A stretch of DNA of 64,000 bases from Chitinophagales bacterium (GCA_017303835.1 JAFLBI010000001.1:1736001-1800000); one strand, 5' to 3'. Positions 9,390 through 18,854 are shown, numbered from the stretch's first letter. The notes: generated from the sequence alone by a model not told the origin. Numbers and translations: made by a program.

Positions 9390-11309
9390 TTATTTAACAA
9401 TTTTATTCAGCAGGTTCATGATGGTACCATCATTGAACCATACCAACATAAATACCACAATCGATAATATCATCGCCAGGAGGTATGCACCTATCTGACC
9501 ACTTTGCAACAAACGCAATTGTCTGGATCCGTAATGCACCAGCTTACCGGTACCATTCACCAGACCATCAATACCACTACGCTCAACTACATTCTTCAAT
9601 ACCACACTCAAACCATGCAGGGGCTTCACCACTACTGCATCATAGAGTTCATCTACATACCACTTATTCGCCAGCACATTGCCCAATCCGGCAGGTTCGC
9701 CCAATTCAGGCTTCTTGCTGAATTTGTTGATGGCAAAGAGAATCGCGATTGCAGCAATCGCAACTGAAATACCCATTAACATGTATTCAGTGCTGTGCTC
9801 CATCGTATGCGCCTGTTCTGTTACCAATACTGGCGACAAGAAATGGTGCAATGCATGTGCATCTTTTGCAAATACTTCAGGAATACCAATAAAGCCACCC
9901 ACCACACTCAACAAAGCCAACACCATCAAAGGAATGGTCATCGCACTAGGGCTTTCATGTACATGGTGTTCCTGCTCATGTGTACCACGGAACTCACCGA
10001 GGAAAGTGGTGGCATACAAACGGAACATATAGAAAGCTGTCATAGCAGCACCTGCTACACCCAACCCCCAATAGATTGGATTGTGCGCATAGGCAGCAGC
10101 TAAAATTTCATCTTTAGAGAAGAAACCACTGAAAGGTGGCATACCAGCAATGGCAATACAACCTAACAAGAAAGTAAGATGCGTAATGGGGAGTTTCTTT
10201 TTGAGGCCGCCCATCTTACGAATATCCTGCTCATGGTGCATGGCATGAATCACCGAGCCTGCGCCAAGGAATAGCAAAGCTTTGAAGAAAGCGTGTGTCA
10301 TTACGTGGAATACAGCGCCGGTGTAAGCACCCACACCCAAGCCTAAAAACATATAGCCCAGCTGACTCACCGTTGAATAAGCCAACACTTTCTTGATATC
10401 GTTTTGCTTAATGGCAATGGTTGCAGCAAACAAAGCTGTGGCCAAACCAACAATCGCTACTAAATGCTGTGCTACTTCGCTCAAGCTGTACAACACATTG
10501 CTACGTGCAATCATGTAGATACCAGCTGTTACCATCGTTGCTGCGTGGATCAGAGCTGATACTGGTGTTGGACCCGCCATCGCATCAGGCAACCAGGTGT
10601 ACAAAGGAATTTGTGCACTCTTACCCATTGCACCTACGAAAAGTAGAATCGCTATGATTGTAGCATCGGCAGTTGTTAATTCAGCTGCCTGACTAAATAC
10701 CGCACCATAAGAAACTGTACCCAGCTTGGCAAGCATCCAGAAAATCGCCAGCAGAAAACCCAGATCACCAATTCGGTTCATCACAAAAGCTTTCTTGGCT
10801 GCATAGTTATATGCATCATTACCAAACCAATATCCAATCAATAAATATGAACAAAGACCTACACCTTCCCAACCAATAAACATTACCACATAGTTGGCGC
10901 CCATTACGAGCAGCAACATAGAGAACACGAAGAGGTTAAGGTATGCAAAGAAGCGTGCGAAATGTGCACTGTTTTCTTCATGCATATAAGCAGTAGAATA
11001 CAAATGAATCAGGAAACCAATACCGGTGATAATCAGCAAGAATAAGGAAGACAGCTGATCAATCTGAAAGGCAAAAGGAATCTTGAAATCAGCTGAGTTG
11101 ATAAAAGGAAAATACTCAGCCACATAAGTATTGCCACCCTTCACCTGCAGGAATATCCAAACACTCACCAGAAAAGAGAGCAGTACAGCACCGCTACCCA
11201 CAACACCTACTGCAGATTTAGACAGTTTGTTCCTACCCAACCCATTCACTAGAAAACCCAGCAAAGGGAAGAAAGGAACCAGCCATGCAAAATGTAATAC
11301 GTTGTTCAT
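9390..11309 (-). CDS. nuoL: NADH-quinone oxidoreductase subunit L
   Basis: Largest antiporter-like subunit of complex I, 639 aa. It has the Proton_antipo_N segment (MGANYVVMFIGWEGVGLCSYLLIG), the Proton_antipo_M core (AQIPLYTWLPDAMAGPTPVSALIHAATMV region) and a C-terminal extension that in this family forms the lateral amphipathic helix and a terminal membrane anchor (about residues 530-630). Length is typical. It sits between nuoK (28 bases upstream) and nuoM (20 bases downstream). Confidence 0.96.
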   Translation of the reverse strand: MNNVLHFAWLVPFFPLLGFLVNGLGRNKLSKSAVGVVGSGAVLLSFLVSVWIFLQVKGGNTYVAEYFPFINSADFKIPFAFQIDQLSSLFLLIITGIGFLIHLYSTAYMHEENSAHFARFFAYLNLFVFSMLLLVMGANYVVMFIGWEGVGLCSYLLIGYWFGNDAYNYAAKKAFVMNRIGDLGFLLAIFWMLAKLGTVSYGAVFSQAAELTTADATIIAILLFVGAMGKSAQIPLYTWLPDAMAGPTPVSALIHAATMVTAGIYMIARSNVLYSLSEVAQHLVAIVGLATALFAATIAIKQNDIKKVLAYSTVSQLGYMFLGLGVGAYTGAVFHVMTHAFFKALLFLGAGSVIHAMHHEQDIRKMGGLKKKLPITHLTFLLGCIAIAGMPPFSGFFSKDEILAAAYAHNPIYWGLGVAGAAMTAFYMFRLYATTFLGEFRGTHEQEHHVHESPSAMTIPLMVLALLSVVGGFIGIPEVFAKDAHALHHFLSPVLVTEQAHTMEHSTEYMLMGISVAIAAIAILFAINKFSKKPELGEPAGLGNVLANKWYVDELYDAVVVKPLHGLSVVLKNVVERSGIDGLVNGTGKLVHYGSRQLRLLQSGQIGAYLLAMILSIVVFMLVWFNDGTIMNLLNKIVK

Positions 11310-11337
11310 ATAATCTGTCCGGACAAGCCGGTATGCT

Positions 11338-11673
11338 TTAATTCTTCAATCGGTTCAGGAAATTGATATCTACTGAGTGTACATTTCTGTACATCATCAC
11401 AATAATGGCCAGGCCCACACTCACTTCCGCTGCTGCCACTACCATGATGAAAAACACAAAGAGCTGTCCGTCTACACCCACCTGACTGGCCGCATCTGCT
11501 GCTACAGCAGCACCATGATGCATTTTAGAGAAAGCTACCAGCAAGAGGTTCACAGCATTCAACATCAACTCTATGCACATGAAAATGATGATCGCGTTTC
11601 TGCGGGTGAGTACACCTATCACCCCAATGCTGAACAGCGCCATCGCCAGAAATATGTAATAATTAATCGGCAT
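11338..11673 (-). CDS. nuoK: NADH-quinone oxidoreductase subunit K
   Basis: Small membrane subunit of complex I, 111 aa with three helices. It carries the two membrane glutamates of the family ([13 protein letters not shown], and the second in [13 protein letters not shown]), which form part of the proton path between NuoH and NuoN. It has about ten extra residues compared with the shortest family members. It lies 28 bases after nuoJ and 28 bases before nuoL. Confidence 0.95.
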   Translation of the reverse strand: MPINYYIFLAMALFSIGVIGVLTRRNAIIIFMCIELMLNAVNLLLVAFSKMHHGAAVAADAASQVGVDGQLFVFFIMVVAAAEVSVGLAIIVMMYRNVHSVDINFLNRLKN

Positions 11674-11701
11674 AATCTATATTCTTAAGGCTTTGCCTTG
11701 T

Positions 11702-12205
11702 TTACGCTTTTTTACCAATCACTACTGCACCAACCATCGCACTCAGGAACAACACACTACTGATTTCAAACGGCACCACATAATCACTGAACAGGGCTTT
11801 ACCCAGGTTCTTGATCAACCCAATATTGCCGTCTGTTACTTGTGCAGTCTTGGCCTGCATATCACCTGCCTGACGTACCAGTGATACAAACATCATCATG
11901 AAACAACCACCCGCTACCGCACCGGTTAATTTCAACCAAAGATTCTTCTGCGGCTCAGTGGTGGTATTCAAGTTCATTAACATAATCACGAAAAGGAACA
12001 ACACCATGATGGCACCTGCATAAACAATCAGGTTCACAATGGCGAGGAACTGCGCATTCAATAAAATGTAATGACCAGAGATGGCAAAAAATACCATGAT
12101 CAGCCACAATACACTATGCACAGGGTTCTTGCTCAGTAAGACCATGATGGCGCTAATCAGTGCAACTGCACTCAGCACCCAGAATAATATTTGTGTAATA
12201 CCCAT
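11702..12205 (-). CDS. nuoJ: NADH-quinone oxidoreductase subunit J
   Basis: Membrane subunit of complex I, 167 aa with five predicted helices. The conserved block LNAQFLAIVNLIVYAGAIMVLFLFVIML (about residues 49-76, which includes the pi-bulge helix of the family) is clear. Position between nuoI and nuoK matches the canonical order. Confidence 0.95.
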   Translation of the reverse strand: MGITQILFWVLSAVALISAIMVLLSKNPVHSVLWLIMVFFAISGHYILLNAQFLAIVNLIVYAGAIMVLFLFVIMLMNLNTTTEPQKNLWLKLTGAVAGGCFMMMFVSLVRQAGDMQAKTAQVTDGNIGLIKNLGKALFSDYVVPFEISSVLFLSAMVGAVVIGKKA

Positions 12206-12227
12206 GTTGGTTAACGCTTCTTTTCTT

Positions 12228-12767
12228 TTATGCTTCTGCCAATCCTTTTGCTTTTGCGAAATCTGCCGGTGCCTGCTTTGGATCAGGAATCAACAAATCA
12301 TCTTTACCATAGATAAATCCTTTTCTCGTATAGTTAGATGGTGCAAAAGTTTCACTTAAGTAAATGGCATCTTTCGGACAAGCTTCTTCACACAATCCGC
12401 AGAAAATGCAACGCAGCATATTGATCTCATACTTGGCTGCATATTTCTCTTCACGATACAAGTTCTCTTCTCCCGGCAGTCTTTCCGCAGCTTCCATGGT
12501 AATGGCTTCTGCCGGACAAGCAACAGCGCACAAACCACAAGCCGTACAACGCTCACGACCTTCTTCATCGCGGTTCAACACATGCAGTCCACGAAACACC
12601 GGACTGAATGGACGTTTCTGCTCAGGATAATTGATCGTTGGTTTCTTCTTGAAAATATGACTGAACGTAATGGCCATCCCCTTGATGATATTCCAGAGAT
12701 AAATGCTCTCCAGCCATGTCATCGGGCGGCGTTCTACCGGTTTCGCTCTGTTCGTTAAAGCCTGCAT
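12228..12767 (-). CDS. nuoI: NADH-quinone oxidoreductase subunit I
   Basis: Peripheral-arm ferredoxin-like subunit of complex I, 179 aa. It carries two CxxCxxCxxxCP motifs (CTACGLCAVACP and CIFCGLCEEACP), which bind clusters N6a and N6b on the path from NuoG to NuoB. The N-terminal ~40 residues form the amphipathic membrane-contacting part. The start at 12767 gives a plausible length; Met 16 is an alternative. A 130-base gap, unusually wide for this operon, separates it from nuoH and contains a good -7 box (12816-12823), so nuoI-N may have its own promoter. Confidence 0.95.
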   Translation of the reverse strand: MQALTNRAKPVERRPMTWLESIYLWNIIKGMAITFSHIFKKKPTINYPEQKRPFSPVFRGLHVLNRDEEGRERCTACGLCAVACPAEAITMEAAERLPGEENLYREEKYAAKYEINMLRCIFCGLCEEACPKDAIYLSETFAPSNYTRKGFIYGKDDLLIPDPKQAPADFAKAKGLAEA

Positions 12768-12897
12768 ATCTATTTCGTTTTAGCGTAAGCCTTGCTGGCT
12801 GCTGCTAAGGGTTTGCAAATATATTTTTTTCACCAAATGTTGTGCTCTGCTCAGCGTTCCTTGTGTCACTCACTGCAACGCCTGCAAATCACCCAGC
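12768..12897 (-). promoter_or_regulatory. Candidate internal nuo promoter between nuoH and nuoI
   Basis: This is a 130-base non-coding gap inside an operon whose other gaps are mostly under 50 bases. Reading the minus strand, TATATTTG (12816-12823), followed by C, matches the Bacteroidota -7 consensus TAnnTTTG exactly and predicts a start near 12811, about 44 bases before nuoI. A convincing -33 TTG at the usual distance was not found. Confidence 0.45.
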
Positions 12898-13941
12898 TTA
12901 TTTTCCCAACCACAGAATCACTGCGCCTGTCAGCAACATATTGGCCAAAGCCAATGGAATCATCTTCTTCCAGCCGAGATTCATCAGCTGATCATAACGG
13001 AAGCGCGGAATGGTCCAGCGAATCCACATGAATACAAAGAGGAAGATCACAATCTTGGTAAGCAAGGTTGCCACACCAATAATAGCTGCAATATTTACAG
13101 GTAAAGTTGATTCGTCTAAGAAAGGCAGATCATAACCACCAAAGAACAAGGTTGCCATTACCGCACTGCTGATGATCATGTTTACATACTCTGCGAAGAG
13201 ATAGAAACCCATCTTCATAGAAGAGTATTCCTGGTGGTAACCAAAGTTCAATTCGTTTTCTGCTTCAGGTAAATCGAAAGGTGTTCTGTTACACTCAGCC
13301 AATGCACAAATGAAGAAAATCAAAAAGCCCAGTGGCTGATACACAATGTTCCACTGACCGCTCATTTGTTGCTTCACAATATCACCTAACTGCAATGTGC
13401 CTGTGATCATCAATACTGCAATCAATGATAAGCCCATCGCCAGTTCATAACTAATGGCCTGAGATGCACCACGCAGTGCTGCAATCAAAGAGAATTTGTT
13501 GTTGGATGCCCAACCACCAATCATGATACCGTACACACCCAAACTCACAACAGCAAATACATAGAGAATACCAATGTTGACATCAGCAATCTGCAGGGTA
13601 ACTGTTCTGCCAAAAACTTCTGCCTTATCACCCCAGGGAACTACCGCGCAAGTCATCAATGCAGCTGTCATCGCCAAAGCCGGACCAAGAATGAACAGAA
13701 ACTTATTCGAGTTATTGGGAATCAGGTCTTCTTTGAAAAACAATTTCAAACCATCTGCCAACGGCTGTAGCAAACCAAAAGGACCAGCACGGTTAGGACC
13801 GCGTCTGTCCTGCAGAATCGCTGCCACTTTACGCTCAGCAAAAGTGGTATAGAGGGCAATACCCAGACTGGCGAGAATGATTACTGCAATCAGTATCAGT
13901 TTCTCTACAGCCAGCATCCAGTCAAAACTTAACAATATCAT
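12898..13941 (-). CDS. nuoH: NADH-quinone oxidoreductase subunit H
   Basis: Membrane subunit that forms the quinone chamber and joins the two arms of complex I, 347 aa with eight helices. Family signatures are the first matrix-facing loop (AERKVAAILQDRRGPNR), the acidic loop (CNRTPFDLPEAENELNFGYHQEYS) and the MWIRWTIPRFRYDQLM stretch near the C-terminus. It lies 19 bases after nuoG. Confidence 0.96.
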   Translation of the reverse strand: MILLSFDWMLAVEKLILIAVIILASLGIALYTTFAERKVAAILQDRRGPNRAGPFGLLQPLADGLKLFFKEDLIPNNSNKFLFILGPALAMTAALMTCAVVPWGDKAEVFGRTVTLQIADVNIGILYVFAVVSLGVYGIMIGGWASNNKFSLIAALRGASQAISYELAMGLSLIAVLMITGTLQLGDIVKQQMSGQWNIVYQPLGFLIFFICALAECNRTPFDLPEAENELNFGYHQEYSSMKMGFYLFAEYVNMIISSAVMATLFFGGYDLPFLDESTLPVNIAAIIGVATLLTKIVIFLFVFMWIRWTIPRFRYDQLMNLGWKKMIPLALANMLLTGAVILWLGK

Positions 13942-13960
13942 CTTCAGTGATTATCGGGTC

Positions 13961-15058
13961 TTATTGATTGAAATCAGTTGAATGCGCAGGCCTGTCGAGC
14001 TTGCTCAATTCAATATTGGGTTTGTTCACTTCACTTACTGAATGGATATCCATCAGCAATTTCGGTGAACGACCATCCATTACTTTCGACATGGTTTCTT
14101 CAGGCTTTTGCAAACCCACATAATGTCCTTGAGAAATCACGGAGTGGCGATTCACTTTGGTTGGGCCTTCAATTACCCAATCGCTCACTTGCTTTTTCTC
14201 AAAGCGACAAGTATTACAAATCCAGCCGGTACCACCTTTTGTACTCTCCTTCACTTCACCCCACTCATCTTTACGCGCAGTAACGCGGAACACTTCATCA
14301 CCACGCATCCACAGTTGTACTTCACCACAGCAAGTATCGCAATCACGATGTGCATCTACCGGCTTGGTAAACCATACACGATTCTTGAAACGGAAAGTCT
14401 TATCAGTTAAAGCACCTACAGGGCACACATCGATCACGTTACCGATGAAATCGTTCTGCAAGTTCTTCTCAATAAATGTTGCAATCTCTGCGTGATCGCC
14501 TCTGTCTAATACACCATGCTCACGTGTCTTCGTCAGCTGATCAGCAGTAAACACACAACGGTAGCAAAGAATGCAACGCGTCATGTGCAGTTGAATATAA
14601 TCACCCAGATCATGCTTCTTGAAAGTTCTGCGCTGGAATTCATAACGTGTGCCTGCTGCTCCATGCTCATAGCTCAGATCCTGCAAGTGACATTCACCAG
14701 CCTGGTCGCACACTGGGCAATCCAATGGGTGGTTGATCAACAGAAATTCAACCACACCTTTTCTCGCATCCAATACGCGATCGCTGGTAATATTCTTCAC
14801 TTCCATACCATCCATAATCGTGGTACGACAAGAAGCCACCAACTTAGGCATGGGACGTGGATCTTTTTCACTACCCTTGGATACTTCTACCAGACAGGTA
14901 CGGCACTTACCACCACTACCCTGCAGTTTGCTGTAGTAGCACATGGCAGGAGGTGCCACATCGCCACCAATCTTACGGGCAGCCTGTAGAATGGTTGTTC
15001 CAGCAGGTACTTCTACCGTAATGTTGTCGATGGTAACTTTCAAAAGCTGTTCAGACAT
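13961..15058 (-). CDS. nuoG: NADH-quinone oxidoreductase subunit G, short form
   Basis: Iron-sulfur subunit of complex I, 365 aa. The N-terminal ferredoxin-like domain with its Cys set (about residues 38-85) holds the N1b 2Fe-2S site. Next come the HPLDCPVCDQAGEC motif (N5-type His/Cys ligands), the RCILCYRC...CPVGAL set (N4), and a Cys pair region DCDTCC ... CNTC at about residues 238-285. The chain stops there, whereas classical NuoG proteins continue for several hundred residues with a molybdopterin-oxidoreductase-like domain. The gene is intact with clean neighbours, so this is a genuinely short subunit rather than a frameshift. Short forms are, to my knowledge, common in Bacteroidota. 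Confidence 0.93.
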   Translation of the reverse strand: MSEQLLKVTIDNITVEVPAGTTILQAARKIGGDVAPPAMCYYSKLQGSGGKCRTCLVEVSKGSEKDPRPMPKLVASCRTTIMDGMEVKNITSDRVLDARKGVVEFLLINHPLDCPVCDQAGECHLQDLSYEHGAAGTRYEFQRRTFKKHDLGDYIQLHMTRCILCYRCVFTADQLTKTREHGVLDRGDHAEIATFIEKNLQNDFIGNVIDVCPVGALTDKTFRFKNRVWFTKPVDAHRDCDTCCGEVQLWMRGDEVFRVTARKDEWGEVKESTKGGTGWICNTCRFEKKQVSDWVIEGPTKVNRHSVISQGHYVGLQKPEETMSKVMDGRSPKLLMDIHSVSEVNKPNIELSKLDRPAHSTDFNQ

Positions 15059-15101
15059 AGAATGTCAAATATTATAAGTTCAAGCCTAGGCTTTCAATCA
15101 A

Positions 15102-16454
15102 TTAAGCAGGTACGTAAATCGGATCCGCATAATGCGCCAAACCATAATTGCGCTTGGTACATTCATCCGGATTATTCACGTGCCATTCAAACTCATCTCT
15201 GAAGTGACGAATTGCAGCAGCAACAGGCCATGCAGCAGCATCGCCCAAAGGACAAATCGTATTGCCCTCAATCTTGCGCTGAATATCCCACAACAAATCA
15301 ATATCACTCATCTTACCTCTGCCCTGTTCAATGTTCAAAAGAATCTTCTCCATCCAACCAGTTCCCTCACGGCAAGGTGAACACTGACCGCAACTTTCGT
15401 GGCGATAGAAACGAGCGAGTGTATAGGTATTCTTCACTACGCACTGGTCTTCATCCAATACAATGAAACCACCACTACCCATCATAGAACCTGTAGCAAA
15501 ACCACCATCACTCAAACTTTCATAGTTCATGTAACGGGTTTCACCTTTTGCTGTCTTCAACAACAAGTTAGCCGGTAAAATAGGCACTGATGATCCACCA
15601 GGAATACAAGCTTTCAGACGTTTGCCATTCGCAATACCACCACAATATTCATCGCTATAGATAAACTCTTCAACAGAGATGGTCATATCAATTTCATAAA
15701 CACCTGGCTTATTGATATTACCACAAGCTGAAATCAATTTTGTACCTGTTGATTTACCTACACCAATCTTGGCATACTCCTCACCACCATCATTCACAAT
15801 AGGCACTACTGCTGCAATGGTTTCTACGTTGTTCACCACTGTTGGGCAATCCCATAAACCTTTGATCGCAGGGAATGGTGGTTTGATACGTGGGTTACCA
15901 CGCTTACCTTCCAAGCTTTCAATCAAAGCAGTTTCTTCACCGCAGATATACGCACCAGCACCGCGCTGTACATACAATTCCAAATCGTAGCCACTACCCA
16001 GGATATTCTTACCTAACCAACCATTGGCTTTAGCTTCTTCAATAGCCTGCTCCAGAATATCAGTAATCCACGCATACTCGCCACGGATATAGATATAGGA
16101 ACGGTTAGAACCCAATGCGAAAGATGATACAATCATCCCTTCGATCAACAGGTGTGGAATAAACTCCATCAGATAGCGGTCTTTGAAAGTACCGGGCTCT
16201 GATTCATCTGCATTACAAACGAGGTAACGGGGAACACCTTCCGGCTTGGCCAGAAAGCTCCACTTCATACCTGTGGGAAAGCCCGCACCACCACGACCAC
16301 GGAGGCCACTCTTCTTCACTTCTTCTACGATGGCATCGGGACTCATGCTTTTGAGTGCTTTCTCTACACTACGATAACCACCTTCACGGCGATACACTTC
16401 GTAGGTACGAATGCCTTCCACATGTGCTTTTTCTAATAATAATTTTCTGCCCAT
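15102..16454 (-). CDS. nuoF: NADH-quinone oxidoreductase subunit F
   Basis: NADH- and FMN-binding subunit of complex I, 450 aa. The NADH-site loop GLRGRGGAGFPTGMKW (about residues 49-64), the FMN-binding block CNADESEPGTFKDR, GAGAYICGEETALIESLEG, and the C-terminal N3 4Fe-4S motif ESCGQCSPCREG with a later Cys (TICPLGD) are all present. It passes electrons to NuoE (N1a) and NuoG. It lies 31 bases after nuoE. Confidence 0.96.
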   Translation of the reverse strand: MGRKLLLEKAHVEGIRTYEVYRREGGYRSVEKALKSMSPDAIVEEVKKSGLRGRGGAGFPTGMKWSFLAKPEGVPRYLVCNADESEPGTFKDRYLMEFIPHLLIEGMIVSSFALGSNRSYIYIRGEYAWITDILEQAIEEAKANGWLGKNILGSGYDLELYVQRGAGAYICGEETALIESLEGKRGNPRIKPPFPAIKGLWDCPTVVNNVETIAAVVPIVNDGGEEYAKIGVGKSTGTKLISACGNINKPGVYEIDMTISVEEFIYSDEYCGGIANGKRLKACIPGGSSVPILPANLLLKTAKGETRYMNYESLSDGGFATGSMMGSGGFIVLDEDQCVVKNTYTLARFYRHESCGQCSPCREGTGWMEKILLNIEQGRGKMSDIDLLWDIQRKIEGNTICPLGDAAAWPVAAAIRHFRDEFEWHVNNPDECTKRNYGLAHYADPIYVPA

Positions 16455-16485
16455 AGTTCAGATCCCTCTCGGGAAATCTTGTTCA

Positions 16486-16986
16486 TCAATTATTTGCTGC
16501 AGCGTTTCTTCTGCATTCTTCAATGATCTGGTCTACTTTCTCTTTCGTCAGGTGTTCACGATAGAACTTACCCAACTGCATCATCGGCGCATAACCACAA
16601 GCACCTAAACATTCTACTGTCTTCAAAGTAAACATGCCATCTTCTGTTGTCTGGCCCGGCTTGATGCCCAACTTCTCACCAATGTATGCGATGATATCAT
16701 CACTGCCGCGCAACATACAAGGACCTGTCTGGCAAACTTCAAACAAATATTTACCAATCGGCTTCAGGTTGTACATGGTGTAGAAAGTAGCTACTTCATA
16801 CACTTCAATGGGTTTGATGCTGAGGCGGTCTGCCACATAATCCATCACTTCACTACTCAGCCAGCCACCAAAACTATCCTGTGCCAGATGCAATACAGGC
16901 AGGAGTGCACTTTTCTGTTTGCCCTCCGGATAGCGGCTCACCAGTCGCTGAAACTCGGCTTCCTGTTTGTCGTTAAATCTGATCAT
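16486..16986 (-). CDS. nuoE: NADH-quinone oxidoreductase subunit E
   Basis: 2Fe-2S (N1a) subunit of the NADH-oxidising module, 166 aa from the start chosen here. The thioredoxin-like fold has the four cluster ligands in CQTGPCMLRG and CLGACGYAP. The frame opens upstream with a GTG at 17028 and an ATG at 17001, but family members begin close to the MIRFNDKQEAEF sequence, and a perfect hairpin (17005-17022) covers the region just upstream, so I prefer the ATG at 16984-16986. The ATG at 17001 is the main alternative. Confidence 0.88.
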   Translation of the reverse strand: MIRFNDKQEAEFQRLVSRYPEGKQKSALLPVLHLAQDSFGGWLSSEVMDYVADRLSIKPIEVYEVATFYTMYNLKPIGKYLFEVCQTGPCMLRGSDDIIAYIGEKLGIKPGQTTEDGMFTLKTVECLGACGYAPMMQLGKFYREHLTKEKVDQIIEECRRNAAANN

Positions 16987-17004
16987 AGTCGTCAATATCA
17001 TTTC

Positions 17005-17022
17005 GTCTGTGCTTGCACAGAC
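17005..17022 (-). promoter_or_regulatory. Perfect hairpin at the nuoD/nuoE junction
   Basis: GTCTGTGC-TT-GCACAGAC is a perfect 8-base inverted repeat, foldable as a 7-bp stem with a tetraloop, lying between the nuoD stop (17034) and the preferred nuoE start (16986). It is the only strong hairpin I noticed at an internal nuo junction. It could adjust nuoE translation or mark an mRNA cleavage site. Confidence 0.5.
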
Positions 17023-17033
17023 AGTCACGTTAA

Positions 17034-18263
17034 TTAAGCATCCATTTCTCCTGCAATCAGGTTCAAGCTACTCATGGTGATGATGGCATCACTCAGCATG
17101 GCACCCTTCACAATCTCTTCATACGCCTGATAGTACACGAAACATGGTCTTCTGAAATGTAGTCTGTATGGGGTTCTGCCGCCATCGCTGATGAGGTAGA
17201 AACCCAATTCACCATTGGCACCTTCCACTGCATGATAAACTTCACCCGCAGGGATAGCTGTTTCACCCATGATGATTTTGAAATGCCAGATCAAAGCTTC
17301 CATCTTGGTATACACATCTTCCTTCTTAGGCAGATAGTATTCAGGTACTTCAGCATGATACACTTCTGCTGCTTCGCCTTTGAGCGATTGAATTTTGCGA
17401 TAAGCTTGTTCAATAATGCTCAAGCTCTCCCACATTTCTGCGTTGCGCACCAAGAATCGATCGTAGTTATCTCCAGTTGTACCAGTAGGTACAGTGAAAT
17501 CAAATTCTTCGTAGCTGCAGTAAGGACTATGTACACGTACATCATAATCCACACCCGCAGCACGTAGGTTAGGACCGGTAAAGCCGTAATTCAATGCACG
17601 TTCTGCACTGATGGCACCGGTAGCGATGGTACGGTCCATAAAGATTCTGTTGCGTGTAAAAAGGTTTTCAAACTCTTTCAACACTTCAGGATATTCTTTC
17701 AGGAATTTTTCGAGTTTCTCAAATGCTGTATTTGAGAAATTCCTTTCAAAACCGCCAATACGCCCAATATTAGTAGTAAGGCGGGACCCACATACTTCTT
17801 CATAAATCTCATAGATTAATTCGCGATACTGCATCACATACAAGAAGCCTGTATACGCACCACTATCCACACCCACGATGGAGTTACAGATCAGGTGGTC
17901 TGCAATACGTGCCAATTCCATGATGATGATGCGCAGGTAATCAACACGCTTTGGTGTTTGAACGCCCAACAATTTCTCACAGGTCATGTGCCAACCCATA
18001 TTATTGATGGGTGAAGAACAATAGTTCAATCGATCTGTGATAGGCGTGATCTGGTACAGTGGTCTGCGTTCAGCCAGCTTTTCAAAAGCTCGGTGAATAT
18101 AACCCACAGTAGATTCTGCACTCACGATGCGTTCACCATCCAGCTCAACAATATTCTGGAACACACCATGCGTAGCCGGGTGTGTTGGACCCAGGTTCAG
18201 CGTGGTTGTCTGCTTGGCGATACTGCCTTCCTGCAGGGTGATGTGATGATGTTGCTCTGTCAT
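17034..18263 (-). CDS. nuoD: NADH-quinone oxidoreductase subunit D
   Basis: 49-kDa-type subunit of complex I, 409 aa, related to [NiFe]-hydrogenase large subunits, forming the quinone site with NuoB and NuoH. Family signatures are LGPTHPATHGVF near the start (quinone-site His and loop), the TVGYIHRAFEKLAE block, TPKRVDYLR, and the Arg-Pro-rich C-terminal part (TPYRLHFRRPCF). NuoC and NuoD are separate genes here rather than fused. Confidence 0.96.
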   Translation of the reverse strand: MTEQHHHITLQEGSIAKQTTTLNLGPTHPATHGVFQNIVELDGERIVSAESTVGYIHRAFEKLAERRPLYQITPITDRLNYCSSPINNMGWHMTCEKLLGVQTPKRVDYLRIIIMELARIADHLICNSIVGVDSGAYTGFLYVMQYRELIYEIYEEVCGSRLTTNIGRIGGFERNFSNTAFEKLEKFLKEYPEVLKEFENLFTRNRIFMDRTIATGAISAERALNYGFTGPNLRAAGVDYDVRVHSPYCSYEEFDFTVPTGTTGDNYDRFLVRNAEMWESLSIIEQAYRKIQSLKGEAAEVYHAEVPEYYLPKKEDVYTKMEALIWHFKIIMGETAIPAGEVYHAVEGANGELGFYLISDGGRTPYRLHFRRPCFVYYQAYEEIVKGAMLSDAIITMSSLNLIAGEMDA

Positions 18264-18311
18264 ATGATCTTCTCCTTGCGGAGCGGATTTTTGCTTTTAC
18301 AATTAAGTACA

Positions 18312-18830
18312 CTAGATGATGCTGCCACCGCGGCCAAACATTTCATCGTCTTTGTCCACACGTGTCTGATCTTCCAGCGGAAACTCCTTACGCATGGGGA
18401 AATAATCCATCTCGTCTACGTTCAGGATGCGCTTAAGATTAGGATGACCTACGAAGTTGATACCAAAGAAGTCATAGGTCTCGCGCTCCATCCAGTTGGC
18501 GGAAGAAAATATTTTGGTGGCAGTAAACACATCTGTGTTTGCTACTGAAGTAAATACTTTGAAACGGATGCGGTGATTCTCACGCAGATTGTGGAGATGA
18601 TACACCACAGCCAGTTCGCGGCCAACTTGCTCAGGATAATGCACAGCCGTGATATCGGTGAGAAACTGATAACTCAGTGCAGGCTCATCATACAGGAACT
18701 GCAACACTTTCAGGTTCATTTCCTTGGGTGCTTCAAAACTGAGCATACCATAGGGCGTTTCGAAACCAGTTAACTGGTCGCCGAATTTTTCCTGCAGTTT
18801 CTGTTGTACTATTTCGTTTGTCAGACTCAT
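18312..18830 (-). CDS. nuoC: NADH-quinone oxidoreductase subunit C
   Basis: 30-kDa-type peripheral-arm subunit of complex I, 172 aa. The signature WMERETYDFFGINFVGHPNLKRIL (about residues 112-135) followed by FPMRKEFPLED is diagnostic. It packs on NuoD and has no cofactor. It lies 24 bases after nuoB and 48 bases before nuoD. Confidence 0.95.
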   Translation of the reverse strand: MSLTNEIVQQKLQEKFGDQLTGFETPYGMLSFEAPKEMNLKVLQFLYDEPALSYQFLTDITAVHYPEQVGRELAVVYHLHNLRENHRIRFKVFTSVANTDVFTATKIFSSANWMERETYDFFGINFVGHPNLKRILNVDEMDYFPMRKEFPLEDQTRVDKDDEMFGRGGSII

Positions 18831-18854
18831 ATGCTTACCGCTTTCGCGGGAAAT

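Noticed and set aside
13961-15058. NuoG as a frameshifted or truncated pseudogene
   Set aside because: No remnant of the missing domain is found downstream; nuoH follows after 19 bases, and short NuoG is known in the phylum.
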